Shown piece after piece: positions 10,936-20,699 of a stretch of 64,000 nucleotides of DNA. Numbering within the stretch: the stretch's first letter is position 1; every line of letters begins with the position of its first letter. Under the pieces are notes generated by a model. The model worked only from the letters and a program-made list of their open reading frames with translations. It did no database searches and was not told the DNA's origin. Made by a program: the position numbers and the translations under genes. Source of the DNA: Pelobates cultripes (Eukaryota > Chordata > Amphibia > Anura > Pelobatidae); NCBI GenBank assembly GCA_933207985.1, contig OW240914.1:137339409-137403408 (forward strand). The letters run 5' to 3'.

Positions 10936-11851
10936 TCCTTTTGACTAACTCGTCCCCCATGCCCAGGCGCGTGGCCTCAGTGGCCGCCCCTATGCGAAAG
11001 GAATGCGTCCCGTAGGCAGCAGCACTCAACCCCAACGCCCCCAGACCTGAACGGAACACCTTAGTAAATTGGAAACGAGAGAGCGAGGAGCCATCGGCAT
11101 GAACCAATAAAGACCCCCCGACTGCCGGTCTCAGTTCCAAGAACCGAGCCACAGCTGCAACTGAGCACAGCGATGACCCGGGCAGGGGACCCAGCGTCAC
11201 ATCCCGGCCCTTACCCATGACGTCCGTTTTGGACGTAGCCAGGTATACCACCAGGTTCCCTGCGAGCATGCGAACACCGGATACCTGCAGACCCCCCGAC
11301 TCCGACCGTGTAGCGCTCACCAATTCCCCTATCCGGAATGCCCCAAAGAAGGCCAAGAGAAAAGCTGTCCTGAACAGGGCTACCTCAAACCCGTCGAAGC
11401 AGATTCCGGGAAGCACTCGGAGTAAGTTCCCAAGCACCCGAACCGAGACCGGGCGCCTAGCATCCGGTACCCTCCGGCCCCTCCGATACCCTTTGAGAGC
11501 CTGCCTAATGACAAACGCTTTCGTGAGGTCCTCCCACCCGTGGAATTTGAACCAAAAGGCCATCGCCGCCATGGTCCTATCAACCATTGCTGGGGACACA
11601 CCTTTTGCCAGCAAATTAAAAATGAACCACAGGAAGGCGTCGGGCGACGATTCCACCTGTGGCCCCTGGCCCAGCCCCTCCCAGGAACGTTCCCAGTCAC
11701 CCCAAACCTTACTGTATGCAGTCCAGGTGGCTGGTGCCAGCGAAGCCCTCACAAGTCCCCCAAGCATGATGCTCCGAGCTGCCACATTTCGTCCGGGCAC
11801 GCCTGCCCTGTCTCCTGAGCCTCTGGAGCCGCCGCCCGAAACCGGGACCAC
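10874..11851 (-). CDS. Ngaro tyrosine recombinase
   Basis: A 325-codon frame for the integrase-like enzyme that inserts the circular cDNA. The N-terminal SAM-like domain is near residues 30-125 (SLAPATWTAYSKVWGDWE). The catalytic domain shows Arg in FFGAFRIGEL (about 170-180), the HxxR box in THSFRIGAAT (about 283-292) and the distal part GRWESARFRTYVRL with Trp and the nucleophile Tyr (about 306-320). All catalytic residues expected of the family are visible and there is no stop, so it may be active. It overlaps the RT-RNase H frame by about 100 bp and the SGNH frame by 62 bp. The first in-frame start is not well defined, because the overlap suggests coupled translation. Family assignment is secure. 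Confidence 0.93.
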   Translation of the reverse strand: MVPVSGGGSRGSGDRAGVPGRNVAARSIMLGGLVRASLAPATWTAYSKVWGDWERSWEGLGQGPQVESSPDAFLWFIFNLLAKGVSPAMVDRTMAAMAFWFKFHGWEDLTKAFVIRQALKGYRRGRRVPDARRPVSVRVLGNLLRVLPGICFDGFEVALFRTAFLLAFFGAFRIGELVSATRSESGGLQVSGVRMLAGNLVVYLATSKTDVMGKGRDVTLGPLPGSSLCSVAAVARFLELRPAVGGSLLVHADGSSLSRFQFTKVFRSGLGALGLSAAAYGTHSFRIGAATEATRLGMGDELVKRIGRWESARFRTYVRLGLLDQ

Positions 11852-13545
11852 TGAAAACGAGACAGAGCATCAGCTACTTCGTTCAAATACCCGGGCACGT
11901 GACGCGCGCGAAAAACTACATTAAGGGACATGCACAGCAAAACAAAACGTCGCAATAGCTTCACCACCGGTTTGGATGCTGCCGACTGGTTATTGACGGC
12001 GTGCACCACCGACATATTGTCCGAGAAAAAGACTACTTTGCGGTCGCGGAGACGATCCCCCCACAGGGCCAATGCCACCACCAACGGGAACAGCTCCAGA
12101 AAAGCCAAGTTCCGTATGAGGGGGCTTCGCCCCCACACTTCCGGCCACTTCTGAGCACACCATCTCCCCCCGAAGTAGGCCCCAAAACCCACGCTACCCG
12201 ATGCGTCGGTGAACAGCTCCAATGCGGCCGTAGACACACCCTCCTGACGGAAGAACCCTGTCCCGTTAAAGTCTTGCAAAAAGACCTTCCAGACATCCAG
12301 GTCAGCCCTCATTGAGGAAGAGACCCGAACGAAATGGTGTGGAGAACCGACCCCCGCGGTGGATGCCGACAGGCTGCGGCTGAACACCCTACCCATAGGT
12401 ATCACCCTGCAGGCAAAATTGAGCATCCCGATCAACGATTGTAGCTGCCGCAGGGTCACCTTACGCGCCCTCTGCACCGCAGTCACCGCACTGCGCAGTC
12501 CGCACAACTTAGTCAGAGGCAGCCGACATTCCCCAAGCACCGAATCTATCTCTAAACCCAGAAAGCTGAGGCACTCGGTCGGGCCCTCAGTCTTGTCCGC
12601 CGCCAACGGCACCCCGAAGTGGCCCGCCACCCACTCAACTGTCCGCAACAGGTGCCGGCAGGTGGGAGAACCCGCCGGCCCCACGCAGAGGAAGTCATCT
12701 AAATAATGCACCACCGCTTCGTTCCCCGACTCCTTCCGCACCACCCATTCGAGAAAGGTACTGAACTTCTCAAAATAGGAGCACGAAATGGAGCAGCCCA
12801 TCGGGAGACATAAGTCGACGAAGTAACCTCCCTCGAAGAAGCACCCCAGTAGATGGTGACAAGCCGGATGAACCGGAAGCAAGCGAAAAGCAGCTTCGAT
12901 ATCCACCTTGGCCAGTAAAGCCCCACGCCCGGCCCTCTTAACCAGCTCGACCGCCTGGTCGAATGATGCATAAGAGACCGAGCACAAGTCCCCATCGATA
13001 TCGTCATTCACCGACGCTCCCCTAGGATAGGACAGGTGATGAATGAGCCGAAACTTCCCGATCTCCTTCTTGGGAACCACCCCTAGTGGTGACACCCTAA
13101 GGCCCTCAAGCGGCGGTGCTGAGAATGGACCTGCCATCCTGCCCAACCGCACCTCCTTACTAAGCTTCTCCCGGACCACATCCGGAAATTCCCTCACCGA
13201 TTTCAGATTACGCGTACACAACGAACCCCCCCTTGCCCGGAAGGGGATGAAAAACCCCTGTCCAAACCCCGACCTAAGCAGTTCCGCGTCCCCCTTATTA
13301 CCGTAGCGGCTTAGCCAGGGTTCCATCGCGTCGAGCCTCACCGGGGTTAGGCCCCGGGGCAGCAGCTGTCCCACTGCCCCCGGTCGCTGGAGGAGCTCTG
13401 GCTCCGCCCGACTTACCTTTCTTATAGCATCTCTGGAGCCCGTGAGCCCCACCGCAGCCCGTGCATTCATGCTTGAAGCGGCAGGCCGCCCCCCACTTGC
13501 ACTGACCTTCGTTGAACGACCAGCATAAGCCCTTCTGCAAGGCAA
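11749..13545 (-). CDS. Ngaro reverse transcriptase-RNase H
   Basis: A 598-codon uninterrupted frame. RT blocks in order: KFRLIHHLSYPRG, LAKVDIEAAFRLLPVHP (first catalytic Asp), CLPMGCSISCSYFEKFS, and HYLDDFLCVGP with the YLDD active site, roughly residues 170-295. RNase H follows: ELFTDASGSVGFGAYF (Asp), LAFLELFPLVVAL (Glu), VFFSDNMSVVHAVN (Asp) and ARHVPGYLNEVADALSR (about 455-575). This copies the RNA to cDNA and removes the template. As in other Ngaro elements there is no retroviral integrase; the recombinase frame downstream replaces it. It overlaps the end of the gag-like frame by 248 bp in another frame, so the annotated start is only the frame limit and real expression may need a frameshift. 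No inactivating change seen. Confidence 0.95.
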   Translation of the reverse strand: MPCRRAYAGRSTKVSASGGRPAASSMNARAAVGLTGSRDAIRKVSRAEPELLQRPGAVGQLLPRGLTPVRLDAMEPWLSRYGNKGDAELLRSGFGQGFFIPFRARGGSLCTRNLKSVREFPDVVREKLSKEVRLGRMAGPFSAPPLEGLRVSPLGVVPKKEIGKFRLIHHLSYPRGASVNDDIDGDLCSVSYASFDQAVELVKRAGRGALLAKVDIEAAFRLLPVHPACHHLLGCFFEGGYFVDLCLPMGCSISCSYFEKFSTFLEWVVRKESGNEAVVHYLDDFLCVGPAGSPTCRHLLRTVEWVAGHFGVPLAADKTEGPTECLSFLGLEIDSVLGECRLPLTKLCGLRSAVTAVQRARKVTLRQLQSLIGMLNFACRVIPMGRVFSRSLSASTAGVGSPHHFVRVSSSMRADLDVWKVFLQDFNGTGFFRQEGVSTAALELFTDASGSVGFGAYFGGRWCAQKWPEVWGRSPLIRNLAFLELFPLVVALALWGDRLRDRKVVFFSDNMSVVHAVNNQSAASKPVVKLLRRFVLLCMSLNVVFRARHVPGYLNEVADALSRFQWSRFRAAAPEAQETGQACPDEMWQLGASCLGDL

Positions 13546-14137
13546 CCGACAAGGCGGACTGTCCCTTTGCGCCAGCCGCGTGCTGAAAGGGCTGTGCCTT
13601 CTGCGCCATCATCAGCTTCATCCACAGGGGCAGGTCCATTTGGTCCCACCTCATCCCAGGATTGGCCGCCAAGCGTTGCCGGAACTGCTCGTCGTACCGC
13701 CACCAAGCCAGCCCGCCGTAGGTGCGATACGCTTCCCAGATCCCATCTAAGTAACAGAATAGGGAAGAGCAAGAACTCGGCGATTTCTCCCCTATCACAC
13801 TGGCTAGGACGCAGAAGGCCCTCAGCCAGTTCCCGAAGGACTTCGGTATCTTCCGATACCGCTTCCGCTTTTCCTCCTCCTCCTTCTTTTCGTCCTTCTT
13901 ATCCTCCTCCTTGAGGTCAATGAAGTCCTCCAGAGGAAGAAGGGAGAATATCTCACAGAACTCCCCCTTCCAAATTTTTTCTTTCGCCTCCTGCTTGAGG
14001 TGCACCCCCAGCGGGCCCGCGAATGACACGTAAGCATGCTGCCTAGCCGCGTCCGACACTCCCTCCCGACAATTCCGCCCGTTCGCACCCCACCTCTCCC
14101 GGGCTGGACTCCACACCCGCCTCCCCGCTGGGCGCGG
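13298..14137 (-). CDS. Ngaro gag-like protein, C-terminal part
   Basis: Open frame of about 280 codons after an in-frame TAA at 14138-14140. It has an acidic/basic charged stretch with many Lys/Glu (KEEDKKDEKKEEEEKRKRYR), an aromatic-rich part (GNWLRAFCVL, WEAYRTYGGLAWWRYDEQ), and a Cys/His cluster CWSFNEGQCKWGAACRFKH followed by CTGCGGAHGLQRC. The cluster could bind zinc and nucleic acid, as a nucleocapsid does. It lies directly before and overlaps the RT frame, which is the gag position. There is no ATG at the frame start. The upstream gag parts are in other frames (14155-14742 and 15046-15684), so the gag gene of this copy appears frameshifted, or is spliced. Confidence 0.75.
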   Translation of the reverse strand, partial: PRPAGRRVWSPARERWGANGRNCREGVSDAARQHAYVSFAGPLGVHLKQEAKEKIWKGEFCEIFSLLPLEDFIDLKEEDKKDEKKEEEEKRKRYRKIPKSFGNWLRAFCVLASVIGEKSPSSCSSLFCYLDGIWEAYRTYGGLAWWRYDEQFRQRLAANPGMRWDQMDLPLWMKLMMAQKAQPFQHAAGAKGQSALSVALQKGLCWSFNEGQCKWGAACRFKHECTGCGGAHGLQRCYKKGKSGGARAPPATGGSGTAAAPGPNPGEARRDGTLAKPLR

Positions 14138-14154
14138 TTACCACGGGAGCCCCG

Positions 14155-14742
14155 CTACCCATGCCCCGCCTCGCCGGACCCTCGCGTCCAAACCTGACCT
14201 ACATCGCCCGAAGTGCCACCCCCCGCCCCCAATGAGTGGAGCAGTGACTGAAGTGTTTGAACTAGTGTATTGGACCCAAGGGGGCCTCTGGACTCACCGG
14301 CCAAGCCCCTCGATCCGTCCGTACCCGGGGCTGCATTGTCAACCGCTGCGTGACCTGGATGCGCAACATCCGCCGACGTCCCGCCAACCAGGGAGCCCAC
14401 CTGGTGCCTCGACAACGTGGAAGATGAACGGCTCGGAGACCTGAAATGAGGAGAAGACATCCTGGGCAGGGGGTAGTGCCCTCCGGCTCCCCTCCCGTCC
14501 CGACCCAGGGAGCGCCTGCCTGCCACCAAGGCCTCCCGCCGTGCACCACTCTCCCGCTGCCCCCCGTGAGCCCGCTCCCCCCCGCCCCGAGGACTCCGAC
14601 TCCTACCCTCAACCCTCGCCGCCCTCTCCTGTCGTCCCCGCCCCAATGACCCTGACCTAGCCTCTACTGAACTTCCCGAGGGAGAGCGCCTGCGCCGAGC
14701 CCCCCTTTTTTCCCGCGCCCTGAGGGACCTCGCGTCCCTCAC
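14155..14742 (-). pseudogene. Ngaro gag-like middle segment (Arg/Ser-rich)
   Basis: A 195-codon frame rich in Arg, Ser and Gly (RRRRSPSGSS, GRSRSPRGGGER), ending in LVQTLQSLLHSLGAGGG and a stop at 14155. It is in a different frame from the downstream segment with the Cys/His cluster. Low-complexity RS-like composition is common in Gag of such elements. It is probably one exon-like block or a frameshifted part of the same gag. GC-rich DNA opens many frames here, so confidence is moderate. Confidence 0.45.
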
Positions 14743-15045
14743 AGGTGAAGAACCAACGCTGCTAGAGTCCGACCCGGAGCTGTCACCAGGCCCCCCACCT
14801 TCCGACCCACTAGACCCGGCCTCTGAACCCGCATAGCCCCCCCCGCCCCAGCGCCTCCCCGCCTCTGGAAGTGGCCCCCTGACACCCCCCGCCCCCTACG
14901 CTTCACCGCCCTCTTACCAACCCCCCCCTTACCCACTACCGCCCCTACCTCCCTCACCCGACCAGCTGATCTCCCAGGCACTCCCAGGGACCCCCCCTGA
15001 TGCCCCCAGCAGCCCTACCACAGAGCCCCCCCCACTCCCTCCCTC

Positions 15046-15684
15046 CTAGGCCCTGAGAGCTCCCCTGGGTCCCCCCAGAAGGTCCCCCCCCAGCCACCTG
15101 AGCCCCACTCCCCCTAGCCACAGGCACACTACCCCCAGGCTGCACCCCCAGGTTGGGCCCACGCCAAGGGGACCCCCAAGGGGGCCCCCTGCACTTGCCT
15201 GATCTGTCCTGGGCCCAGTCCATGCCTTCCTGGCCCGCTCTCCACCGTCCGCCGCTCCCACCGCCTGCAGAACTCGCCCGGCCTGCCTGCTCGCTTCCCG
15301 GCAGGGCCGCCGCACTGCCGAAGTGTCCGCCGGTCCCGGCGCCGCCCCACCCAGTCCAGGGGGCGCGCCATCTGCTGCCAGGGCCGCAGCCCGCCGAGAG
15401 CCCACCTGCCGAGGCCCTGGCCGGCCGCCGGGAGGCGATGCCTCGACCGCGCGGCTTCCAGGCCTGCCGCGGCCTTCCTCCCCAGCCGCAGCACCGCCAG
15501 GGAAAGGAGTCACGGGCCCCGCGCCCGGACTTAAGCGCCTTGGTGGCCTCCTGGCCCGCGCCGGGCGACCGCCGCCGCCATCTGCTGCCGCTAAGAGGGG
15601 GCCCAGGTGCATCTTCGCCCAGCCTGGGCCCTGTTGCCGCGCCGCCGTCCGGATCCCATCCAGGAGCCGCTCCACTTCTTCCAT
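15046..15684 (-). pseudogene. Ngaro gag-like N-terminal segment
   Basis: A 212-codon frame starting with an ATG, MEEVERLLDGIRTAARQQGP, an amphipathic helix-like start. Downstream it turns Gly/Ala/Arg-rich. It is the first long frame after A1 and the leader, so it is the best candidate for the gag start in this copy. Overlapping frames in this very GC-rich stretch have no identifiable domain. It ends at a stop at 15046, and the continuation to the next segment needs a frame change, so gag is probably defective. Confidence 0.5.
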
Positions 15685-15754
15685 GGCCCTGCAGAGGAGA
15701 CAAAAAGAGAAAACCCCACCTAGCAGGTCAGTGAACCCAGAGGCAACACAAACA

Positions 15755-15915
15755 CTAGGTAGAAATTAATGTGCACATTTTAAAATGGCTGCCTAATAAA
15801 TAGCCAGCCCCCATCCCATAATCCCCCAGTCCTGCTTGGTCCCTCCTATGCCCGCCTCCTAACCCCTGTCAAGGCCCTTTTCCGCTAAGCTGCGCTCTGG
15901 CTCCATGGGGCTACA
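15755..15915 (-). repeat. Ngaro A1 repeat (5' end)
   Basis: 161 bp, same as A2 at 9558-9718. It marks the 5' end of the element on the minus strand and should carry its promoter. Confidence 0.92.
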
Positions 15916-15948
15916 ATAGTTGTTTTGGTGACTATAGTGTCCCTTTAA
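15916..15948. mobile_element. TTAA MITE, right part
   Basis: 'atagttgttttggtgacta' then 'tagtgtccct' + TTAA (15945-15948). It completes the MITE begun at 8586. Confidence 0.75.
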
Positions 15949-15962
15949 ATATATATATATAT

Positions 15963-16074
15963 GTATTAAGGCAGTTTTGCCTGTATTTGTGGGAGGGGCT
16001 TAAATTAATTCACTCCCCTATATAAGGGACACCCCTTACCTGACTCATATCGCTTGAGGTCAGCATCAGAATGA
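15963..16074 (+). repeat. A1 repeat of copy 1
   Basis: 'gtattaaggcagttttgcct' to 'cagcatcagaatga'. It matches A2 at 21538-21648 and 33415-33525. It contains a 'ctatataagggac' stretch that could act as a TATA box. Confidence 0.85.
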
Positions 16075-16365
16075 TTTCCACTTCCGGGTCATCCAGACGC
16101 CATTTTACCTGATTACTCCATGAGGTTTTCTAAGCAGAGCTGTGTCAGGAATCCAGCCACAGGCTTTTCCGGCCTACCACCTTCTTTCTTCAATCCATCG
16201 CCGTGGATGGTGTCCAAGTGACTCACAAACAGTAAGTCGACCTACCCGTTACGCCAGGCATCAGTCCCACGGCACCATGCACGGGTCAGGTCCTCACTTT
16301 ACGGCTGCATTTTGTCTATGTCTGTTCTAAAACCATTGCATGTTCATGCATATCATTCGTTTAAA

Positions 16366-17150
16366 CCCCCTACCGGTCTTTGGGTGTACTACAGGCTTCT
16401 TAGACATTATTGCATTTCATGTACAAACCAACGAACCACTGCATTTTCGCCTACACACTGACCCCTACCGGTCTTTGGGTGTACTACAGGCTTCTTAGAC
16501 ATTATTGCATTTCATGTACAAACCAACGAACCACTGCATTTTCGCCTACACACTGACCCCTACCGGTCATTCGGTGTACTACTGGCTTCTCAGACATTAT
16601 TGCATTTCATGTAAAAACCAACCAAACACCGCATTTTCACCTACACACTGACCCCTATCGGTCATTCGGGGTACTACAGGCATCTTAGACGTTTTTTGCA
16701 TTTTCATGTACAAACCAATAAACCACCTCATTTTCACCTACACACTGACCCCTACCGGTTTTTGGTGTACTACAGGCTTCTTAGACATTATCGCATTTCA
16801 TGTACAAATAAACGAATCACTGCATTTGCGCCTACACACTGACCCTACTGGTCATTTAGTGTACTACAGGCTTCTTAGATATTATCGCATTTCATGTACA
16901 AACCAACGAACCACTGCATTTGTGCCTACACACTGACCCCTACAGGTCATTCAGTGTACTACAGGCTTCTCAGACATTATTGCATTTCATGTACAAACCA
17001 ACTAACCACGGCATTTTCGCCTACATGCTGACCCCTAACGGTCAATCAGTATACTACAGGCTTCTCAGATTTTATTCCACTTCATAAGCAAACAAATGAA
17101 CTACAGCATTTTCGCTTTTATACTGACTCCTATCTGTCAAATGGTAGCAT
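16366..17150 (+). repeat. 95-bp tandem array in the leader of copy 1
   Basis: About eight units of 94-97 bp, each with 'gacccctaccggtc', 'gtactacaggcttcttagac', 'gcatttcatgtacaaacca' and 'gcattttcgcctacacactg'. Unit starts lie near 16367, 16462, 16557, 16652, 16749, 16842, 16937 and 17031, and a degenerate unit begins near 17127. More decayed units with 'cactgacccctac' or 'cactgccacctac' go on to about 17650. Units are much longer than CRISPR repeats and have no unique spacers. Confidence 0.92.
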
Positions 17151-17229
17151 TAACCCCTTAAGGACACATGACATGTGTGACGTGTAATGATCCCCTTTTA
17201 TTCCAGAAGTTTGGTCCTTAAGGGGTTAA
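17150..17229. mobile_element. Short palindromic TTAA MITE (copy a)
   Basis: TTAA + 'ccccttaaggacac' ... 'gtccttaagggg' + TTAA. About 72 bp between the TTAA copies, inserted in the degenerate end of the tandem array. Same family as 42394-42473, 46254-46329 and 48403-48482. Confidence 0.85.
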
Positions 17230-18189
17230 AGGGTATTTTAACATACAATCAGCATTTCTGACCCCTACTGGTCAACAGCAAAACTGTCTTCACATGTCAT
17301 ATACAATTTACCAGCCAATATAAATTACACATAAGATTGTTTTAAACATAACTATAGACCATAAATTAAACTCCAGCACGGGCTCAACTTCAGGTTTAAT
17401 TCACAATAATTTACATTTCACATCAAGACCAACAGTGGTTCTATCAACACTGCCACCTACAGGTCTGTCAAGTACATTGACAATTTTCATGGGGTTTTAC
17501 AAACACCAAAACACTGACACCTATAGGTCAACAGACAAACAACATTTCACATACCAATCAGTATCCAACTACACTGCCACCTATAGGGCACTCGGCAGAT
17601 CTCCAGTGCACTTGCATTTTGCAACACCATGTTCACTGACCCCTACCATTCAATAAGACATACAACAATTCACATAGCAAGCACTATGTCAACATCTGGT
17701 ATAAATACATATATTATTACACAGTAGCAGACACATCTGTATATATGTAACTGGTAATATAGTTCACATACATTTTTCACAGCACGCTGCTCACGCAACA
17801 GACTTTCCCCTAGCAAGGGGACATACAACATACAAGGTGGGGACAGACCACATTTTCACTTGTACATACAGCACTTAATGGGTTAAGATTGATACATATT
17901 TAACCAGTATGGCTACGATGTTTAATATTTACACATCAAGTCACTTTACTTTTCACATATACTGTACGTATTAAGATAAGCTTGGTCTATGCCATATTTC
18001 CTTATGCCATATGGTTTTATCCATTCAGGTTACAGTTACTACTAAAAAACCTATACGGATTGTCAGGTTCAATACCATACTACCAGGTACATACACCTGC
18101 TCACGTAGTTATCCATCTCTTACCTTCCCTGGAATAGTAATAGTGTACTGGCAATTAGGGTTCTAGGGCCCAATAGGTATCACCCCCTT

Positions 18190-19450
18190 TTTTCTCTGCA
18201 TTATGCTTCGGTTAGTGGTCCCGCGAGGCAAACACCCCGCCTTACACTCGGAGGCATACACCCCTCTGGCCACTCGTGAGCTAGCCGCCTCGCATTTCAC
18301 CTTACGGCTTAGCTAGCAAGCCAGTACAAGACCTCTGGGTACAAATAATAATTGCAATCTTTATTGTTATTTAAGTATTTCTCAAAAAGATGGTGAAGAA
18401 TCACCTCTTCCTAGCACCCCGGCTAGAATTGATACACCTTCAAGCAGAGGAGATGTTGCTAGTCCAGCAGCAATCAGATCCTGGACGATCCCACACATTA
18501 CCACCGACCTAAGGAGGTGACAAATCCCCTACCCTGCTACAGCAAGGAAAGCAGTTATTCAAACTCCTCCATACATCAACGGACAACACGGAGGCAGGGG
18601 AAGGCCCAGCTACATCAACTCAGGTGACACCCAGGCTATGCTAGCTTCACTCATAAACTCATGAGCCAAAAAATTTATGACAGACTGGCAATCTCGAGTT
18701 GGTCACCACAGCCCTCACAAGGCTGGGCCTCACGCTACTGTACAACCAGCACCAACGAAACTCGGTTACCTGGTACAATCAATTCTTATGACACACAAGA
18801 TGTTAAACCTGCACGTATGATCCCAGCACATTGGGGAAGCAAGGCATATATATGTATGATGATGTATCTGTGATGGTCAGATCCAGGGATTCCAGGTAAA
18901 TCGGGAACTGACCATCCCTTGGTTGGGTTGGCATTTGGAATATGTGGAGATGTTTATTTGTGCAGGTACCCATACAGAAGGGATTTTGTCCCAAACAAAT
19001 GGACGAGCACTCTCAGGCTCCAGGTACCAGCACCTCTGAACTACCAGAGACCACTGATATGAGTAGTTGCATTGCATACAGACTGTTGCACTATGTTCAA
19101 ATAGTTCAGGGCACATGACAAACCATGTGTCCCAATACAACTTACAAATAACGTATTCACCATCTGTACACACCAATGCATTTTCAACACTACTGACTCA
19201 TCACCCTTCCAGACTTGTAGTAGATTTACTAAAGCTCTGGAGCTTCAAAGGGCTCCCATACAGGTATCATAAACACACCTTCAAGGAATATAGCATGCCC
19301 TCACTTACAGTCAGCACAACAAAACCATTGGCTGTAAACACACTCATAGCCAAGATTTGCAGAGGGGTCTTCCAATCTCCACCATTTACAGCATGGCACC
19401 AAACACACACATTGGTATTGTCACAAGGAATCTTCCCTTAAACAAAGACT
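18190..19450 (+). pseudogene. Probable gag zone of copy 1
   Basis: Placed between leader and RT. Frames are short and stop-ridden (for example 18661-18873 and 19067-19441). The same zone in copy 2 has frames rich in Pro, Thr and His such as SPVTPSHSPVTEANIPATTP. No zinc knuckle or known domain is seen; gag is inferred from position only. Confidence 0.4.
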
Positions 19451-19689
19451 AAGCATGGACTTATTGGTAACACACACCTCCGCTACCCCAAGTTTCAACT
19501 CCCTCATACCCTCCGAGGATTTTTCTTACTATACAACACCATTGATCTACCTTTACAGCTATCACTCAAGCATGGGTTGAAGCTTGATTAAGTAAGACCA
19601 ATATCATCAACGCAGTAAACGGCTACCATCTACCCTACACACTGGCACTTACATGGCATAAATTGGGCAATCCTTTCCCCGCTCAACTT

Positions 19690-20690
19690 TCGAGCTACAG
19701 ATTAGCCTACTATCGATATTCGCAGATACTCTGTGCTGGTTATGATAGCATATCCAGAGGCCTTACAGCCATACACTATCTAGAAGACTTCTTGTTAATC
19801 AAAGAAAGCATATTTTTCACTAGAAGCCTCACGGCAGCTTAGTCTGGTTGACCACTTGGGCGTCCCAGTACCCCATAAGAAACAGAAGGCCCAGACACTA
19901 TCTTCACATTACTGGGCATATGACTTGAGTGGGCATCCATACACGCAAGTTACCACAAGACAAATAGGGAACATTCTCAACTACATCAATCACTACCTCC
20001 TGCTTAGTACTTACAACTGCAAGGAACTATGATCCCTACCAGGTTCCTTAATTTTGCCATGCTTTCACATCCAGAGTACTTTCCCCTTTTTTCCACACTT
20101 CCAACATGACGATCAGAGGAGGTGCCTAGACACCTCAGCAACAGCAGACCTGCACATGGGGGGGGTATTTCTTAACCACTTGGCATGGTAAAAGCATGTT
20201 CCTTCCAGGATTGTCTGACACTTCTCCAACCAGATGGTCAGACGCAGCGTATACCACGGGTTTGGTAGCGATCTACCGGGAACAATTGCTTTGGGGCTGT
20301 TGGCCATGGCATCCAGGTTTGGAAATTTTTCCACCACTTCAGCCCCTTTGGGAGATCTACCCCATTGTAGCAGCTGCTGTGGCATGGGGTAAATCATGGT
20401 CAGGGTCATCAATCCGTTGTTACTCAGACAACTAAGCACATATCATATCATCAACAAACGCCACTACTCATCCATAAGTTCATGATGTTTCTGGGGAACT
20501 CACTTGGTTGGCCACTTATCACATTTCACTTTCATGTACCAGACGGGGGTATACATCCCTGCCGACAACTGTCTCATTTATATTCCAGGCATGTTCATCA
20601 TACGCTTCCTACAGCCGCCCATACAGTCACGTCCACTCTTTCGTTCCAGAGACAAATCATGGATTAGACATACTCATGCAGCATAGCATG
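19690..20690 (+). pseudogene. RT-RNase H remnant of copy 1
   Basis: RT motif C is visible as HYLEDFLLI at 19774-19800, with Glu in place of the second-last catalytic Asp of YLDD. The RNase H part includes TRWSDAAYTTGLVAIY and WEIYPIVAAAVAWGKSW (20196-20400), IRCYSDN (about 20410-20430) and, past frameshifts, a FHVPDGGIHPCRQLSHLYS stretch that corresponds to the usual HVPG...ADxLSR end. Several stops and frame changes make it inactive. It once made the cDNA of the element. The order RT, RNase H, recombinase is as in DIRS/Ngaro. Confidence 0.72.
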
Positions 20691-20699
20691 CACTATCCC

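Larger units (their letters stand above)
9024..15915 (-). mobile_element. Near-complete Ngaro retrotransposon
   Basis: On the minus strand the order is A1 (15915-15755), leader, gag-like frames, RT-RNase H, tyrosine recombinase, SGNH hydrolase, B1 (10185-9719), A2 (9718-9558), a 65-bp spacer and B2 (9492-9024). A1-ORFs-B1-A2-B2 'split direct repeats' are the hallmark of Ngaro and PAT-like elements. An added SGNH/lipase-like frame is known from vertebrate Ngaro elements. No target duplication flanks it, as expected for recombinase-mediated insertion. A1/A2 and B1/B2 differ at few positions by eye, so the insertion looks fairly young. The element is GC-rich, unlike its surroundings. RT, recombinase and SGNH frames are uninterrupted; gag is broken. 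Confidence 0.93.

Noticed and set aside
11217..11924. 235-codon plus-strand frame
   Set aside because: Shadow of the minus-strand Ngaro recombinase and RT frames in GC-rich DNA; no domain of its own.
14954..15703. 249-codon Gly/Arg/Trp-rich minus-strand frame
   Set aside because: Overlaps the better gag start frame (15046-15684) and has no domain; composition explains it.
15153..15769. Pro/Ala-rich plus-strand frames of 193 and 148 codons
   Set aside because: Produced by extreme GC content opposite the Ngaro gag region; low complexity.
16366..17150. CRISPR-like regular repeats
   Set aside because: Head-to-tail 95-bp units without spacers in a eukaryotic retrotransposon leader.
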